A stretch of DNA of 64,000 nt from the NCBI GenBank assembly GCA_040219275.1, contig JAVJSU010000081.1, forward strand, positions 1 through 64,000. The letters run 5' to 3'. The translations under genes and the position numbers were made by a program. This DNA comes from JAVJSU01 sp040219275 (GTDB lineage Bacteria > Chloroflexota > Anaerolineae > Aggregatilineales > Phototrophicaceae). Below the pieces are notes generated by a model that searched no databases, was not told the DNA's origin, and was given only the letters and a program-made list of their open reading frames with translations. How positions within the stretch are numbered: position 1 is the first letter of the stretch; each line of letters begins with the position of its first letter. Below are positions 60,786 to 64,000 of this stretch, one piece after another.

Positions 60786-63700
60786 TTAATCAGTTAACGT
60801 GCCTTCCAGCCCATCGAGATCAAACCAATGCCGATTTCTAGCGAGTTCGTAAACAGGTAAGCCCGTTGTCGGGATCGTTGGTAGGCGTTGCGCGAGTGCA
60901 TCGGCGATCCCTAATGTATCGCGGGTGAACCAGTTATTTAGCCATTCCGTGCTGGTTTCTGGTGGAAGTTCTGGCAGTTGCGGCAAGCTGGCATCCAACG
61001 CAGTTGCTAACCATGAAGCGCCTGTTTCTTCAGGGATGCTGAGGATGCTCTCTATGGCGTGCAGTGCAGAAGTTGCGTTTTCCGGCGAGTCTAATGCCTG
61101 CGGTAGCCAGTCAAAAACTGCCTGTGCGCTGTAGGCTGTCCCGATATTCGGCACAGGGACAGACCACGCATCATCCAGCGCGGGTATCTCCGGCAACCAT
61201 GCGAACGGTTGATAGGTGGTATAGGGATCGGCTATCGGGTTGAGCGCGGCGACATAGCCCTGTACACGCTCTAACGGTGTACCAATCGTCGGCAAGGGCA
61301 GTGTGTCTGGATAGATGATGCTGAGTAATTCAGGCAATGTGTCGCTCTGTGGATTACCACCTTGCGCGGGTGCGGTATCCGGCAATAAACGCAATGCGCC
61401 TGCATCATCTATAAACGCTCCCGGTAAATTGTATTGCCGTCTGAGCCATGTCGGTAATTGCAATTCGCGCAACAGGGCTTCCTGTGTGAGGCGCGTGGTG
61501 GCGCTCAGTTCGTCCACCAATGGCATGATCGTCAGGCGCTCCAACGATGGTGAATTTTCAGCCAGAATATCCCGCGCCGTGAATTGTGTGGTGTTGTCTA
61601 TTGTGTCGTAGGCATCTGCAAGTACGTATAACCCATCTGCATAGGCGGGGGGACGTGTGCGAACGGGCGGTTGTGATTGACGGGACGGGTAATTGTAAAC
61701 GTTGCCGAAGACATCCGGACCGCGTGAATCCCGCTGTAGATAGCGCCCGATTTGTGGCGAATAAGCGCGACCCGATTTTAGGTAAAGATTAGTGACTGCA
61801 TCCCAGATCATATCCGGTTCGACGATTTGCGTATAACTCAGATTGGTCAGCGTTTCGATCTCGCTACACCAATCAATCATGGTGCTCTGCGCGAGTGGAT
61901 CAAGCAGGATGAAACGCCCCAGCGGGTCAAGATTCTGTACGGGTTCTCGCAAACCGGATGTGTCGTCTGGATCATTGGGGACGGTTGCCAGCACACTTTG
62001 CCGTCCATCGGTGATAAACCAATCTACATTGTCGCCTTCTGCGCGGAAGAAGCCGGAGCGCCGGAGCGTTTGCCCGTAGACAATCGGCGTGGTGGAGTCG
62101 CCGTCAAAGCGGGCAAGCAAGGTGTTGCTATCGCCGAGATAAGCGAGATATTCGTCGCCGACCTGCACAAGACGGTTGTATATGTCATAGCCATAATTTT
62201 GTGCGACGCCTTCATTTGCGCCTTCGCCACGCGCCACTTCGATCAAGCGATTCGCCGCATCATAAGTGTAGGTCGCACAGACTTCATCGAGCGTAGATTG
62301 GTTAAACGTGCCTTCAATGCGGACGCTTTCCAGATTGCCCGCAACATTATAGGTGAAGCGTTGGGTGAATGTCTCGGATTGCTGGGCTTCGGTAAACGCG
62401 TTACCAAAAGTTAGCATAAGTCCGCCGCTGAAAACGACCAGACCCAACAAGACGATGGTTCGGCGACGTATCGGCTTGAAGAATCCACCGAGCAGGGGCA
62501 ACAGCAGGAGTAAGGGCGCACCACTTGCCGAAGAAGGACGGGTGCGACGGATGCTAAAGGTGCGGGCGCGTAGTTGGTTGGCGGCATTATAGCCATAGGT
62601 AATGCTGATCTGCTCACCACTGCGATATTGGCGGGTTTCGGTTTCCCGTTGTCCCTGCTGGTTATAGGTGAAGGTCAGCAAATAGAGCAAGTCGCCGCTG
62701 GTTCTGCCAGTGATACGCATGTTGAAGGGACGACCATCATTGTCGTAGCCGATCTGTGTGATATAGCCGGTATTATCGCCTTCAAACAGGATGGATGATC
62801 CCGTTAAGCCACGGCGTTGCACGCCACCCTCAGCATCACCCACATAATCAATCAGCAAGTTGGTCTGGACGTTATAAATGGTGTTGCGGGTCGTGCCGTT
62901 ATGATCCAGCAGGAGTTCGATGATCTCGCCATTGCTCCATGCAATGCTGACCGTCAACAGGCGGCGGGTGGCATTATAGCGATAATCAATGTCGACTTTG
63001 ACGAGCGGTTCGTCGGCGTTTTCGTCCGATGTTTCTGTGCTTGTGGGCGTATAGGCGATCTGATTGAGCAGACCGTTTTCATTAAGACCGAAGTGAATTT
63101 CCGCCCCGCTGGTTTCATCCCGAATGGTATAGCCACCGTCAGCATCATAGCGATAGTCTAAGGCGTGGTCACGGGTAACAATGCGATCAATCCGCCCATA
63201 TGCGTCATAGGTATAATCGAGTGCATCATCTGTGCCTGCGCCGATGCTATCAATCTGATCGAGCGCCTCATATTGGATGTCATCGCCCGTTGACGGGGCA
63301 ATTGCCAGATTATCAACCAGACTTAAGCCGTCATCACTGCGTCCGATGCTCACGCTATCTTCGCCGGAAATTCCCCACTCGGTAACGTTGTTGTTGTTCT
63401 CACCATAGCGATATTCAACGGTGGTGTCTTCGATAGTCCCGTTGACTGCTGTCTGGAAATTTTGCGCGGTGATTCGTCCTAACGCATCGTAATCATAAGT
63501 TTCGATCACGAAATCATTGGGATTATTGGAGGTTTCACACTGATCGTAAGTGAGTTCTCTTTCAGCGCGGGTCTGGCAAATGCCGACTACGTTGTCGGTG
63601 CCATCATAATCAAGCAGGAGGCGGATACCCGTCGGTCCGGTGATATGGATGAGTCGGTTCAGGCTGTCATAGCTATAGTTGAACGTTTGCCCACGCAGAT

Positions 63701-64000
63701 TTTGATAATTAGAGAGATTGCCCACGTCGTCATAGGCGAAGGAGGCAATATTGGCTTCTGGATCAATATAGCGGATCGGGCGGTTTTCAGCATCATAAAC
63801 GAATTGTTCGGTAGTGCGCCAGACGATCTCATCTCCACCCGTAACACAGGTTTCGTTAGGGGCTAAAGTCGCCGTGTTTTCCGCTGTGACGAGACAGGTC
63901 TCGGTGCGAATTTCATCAAGCAGACCGTTAGCGTTATAGAGGTAGGTGGTGCGCTGTCCGGGGGCATCTAATGTGATGGTTGGCGGACGAACACCCTCCA
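60786..64000 (-). CDS. RHS/YD-repeat protein, 5' end beyond window
   Basis: The frame is open to the right edge, so at least 1071 residues are visible and the true start lies outside the window. Many YD repeats are present (YDSLNRLIHITGPTG, YDALGRITAQNF, YDAYGRIDRIV, YNAANQLRARTF, YDAANRLIEVARGEG), followed by the RHS core end KSGRAYSPQIGRYLQRDSRGPDVFGNVYNYPS. In the middle (about 62400-62530) an insertion of two hydrophobic segments (PLLLLLPLLGGFF and IVLLGLVVFSGGLMLTFG) separated by KPIRRR looks like a TM hairpin. The roughly 300 residues after the core show no recognised toxin domain and are Leu/Pro-rich. A surface or contact-related protein is likely; a polymorphic toxin role is not shown. 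Confidence 0.85.
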   Translation of the reverse strand, partial: EGVRPPTITLDAPGQRTTYLYNANGLLDEIRTETCLVTAENTATLAPNETCVTGGDEIVWRTTEQFVYDAENRPIRYIDPEANIASFAYDDVGNLSNYQNLRGQTFNYSYDSLNRLIHITGPTGIRLLLDYDGTDNVVGICQTRAERELTYDQCETSNNPNDFVIETYDYDALGRITAQNFQTAVNGTIEDTTVEYRYGENNNNVTEWGISGEDSVSIGRSDDGLSLVDNLAIAPSTGDDIQYEALDQIDSIGAGTDDALDYTYDAYGRIDRIVTRDHALDYRYDADGGYTIRDETSGAEIHFGLNENGLLNQIAYTPTSTETSDENADEPLVKVDIDYRYNATRRLLTVSIAWSNGEIIELLLDHNGTTRNTIYNVQTNLLIDYVGDAEGGVQRRGLTGSSILFEGDNTGYITQIGYDNDGRPFNMRITGRTSGDLLYLLTFTYNQQGQRETETRQYRSGEQISITYGYNAANQLRARTFSIRRTRPSSASGAPLLLLLPLLGGFFKPIRRRTIVLLGLVVFSGGLMLTFGNAFTEAQQSETFTQRFTYNVAGNLESVRIEGTFNQSTLDEVCATYTYDAANRLIEVARGEGANEGVAQNYGYDIYNRLVQVGDEYLAYLGDSNTLLARFDGDSTTPIVYGQTLRRSGFFRAEGDNVDWFITDGRQSVLATVPNDPDDTSGLREPVQNLDPLGRFILLDPLAQSTMIDWCSEIETLTNLSYTQIVEPDMIWDAVTNLYLKSGRAYSPQIGRYLQRDSRGPDVFGNVYNYPSRQSQPPVRTRPPAYADGLYVLADAYDTIDNTTQFTARDILAENSPSLERLTIMPLVDELSATTRLTQEALLRELQLPTWLRRQYNLPGAFIDDAGALRLLPDTAPAQGGNPQSDTLPELLSIIYPDTLPLPTIGTPLERVQGYVAALNPIADPYTTYQPFAWLPEIPALDDAWSVPVPNIGTAYSAQAVFDWLPQALDSPENATSALHAIESILSIPEETGASWLATALDASLPQLPELPPETSTEWLNNWFTRDTLGIADALAQRLPTIPTTGLPVYELARNRHWFDLDGLEGTLTD

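Overview
The window looks like a chromosomal segment of a Chloroflexota bacterium, probably Anaerolineae-like. This is inferred from gene content, not from a marker gene. Pointers are: many secreted PD40/TolB-type beta-propeller proteins, DUF4058, a heliorhodopsin (a family reported mainly from monoderm or outer-membrane-lacking prokaryotes), a sortase, several Ala-Gln type signal peptides and lipoproteins, and no outer-membrane machinery. No rRNA, tRNA or CRISPR array was seen.

Left edge (1-436): the 3' end of a probable transposase abuts an in-frame remnant of a TPR-type protein, so an insertion sequence seems to have cut that gene. From 578 to 11822 lies an envelope-oriented region: a sortase, a divergent UvrD-like helicase, an extracytoplasmic SUMF1-fold protein, and a run made of SH3b-SGNH hydrolase, lipoprotein, a 39-residue membrane microprotein and an MBOAT acyltransferase. 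A heliorhodopsin, a secreted TlpA-like thioredoxin and a second membrane-anchored SGNH protein follow. The microprotein ends in WIYQGF, which resembles the C-terminal motif of DltX of the D-alanylation system. The set may be an uncharacterised surface-glycan O-acylation machine and is the most interesting item here.

11896-24768: a beta-propeller gene, then a minus-strand block with recJ, a RecB/Cas4-type Fe-S nuclease coupled to it, a DUF4058 protein, another propeller and a UvrD/PcrA-type helicase, then small membrane proteins, a GNAT acetyltransferase and a VWA lipoprotein. The two helicases, the Fe-S nuclease and RecJ together resemble a dismantled AddAB-type recombination set.

25021-33597: one plus-strand polysaccharide operon with three glycosyltransferases, a WlbA/WlbB/WlbC-like trio for a 2,3-diacetamido-uronate nucleotide sugar, an FkbM methyltransferase and a Wzx-type flippase. 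33625-38940: four tandem paralogous secreted beta-propeller genes joined by a conserved stop/Shine-Dalgarno junction. 38991-40709: a fatty acyl-AMP ligase (FAAL) with no carrier protein nearby.

40953-48351: a small secreted repeat protein and a 2094-residue surface protein built of SdrD/Cna-B-like modules, with a near-identical internal duplication and an eight-unit QPPxEDE tail. 48531-59127: a PH-domain membrane protein, two ABC ATPases without permease (one carrying an AbrB-like extension), two giant proteins each made of two fused extracellular solute-binding domains, and a sensor kinase with a divergent OmpR-type regulator. The right end holds an M24 peptidase and a partial RHS/YD-repeat protein that runs out of the window.
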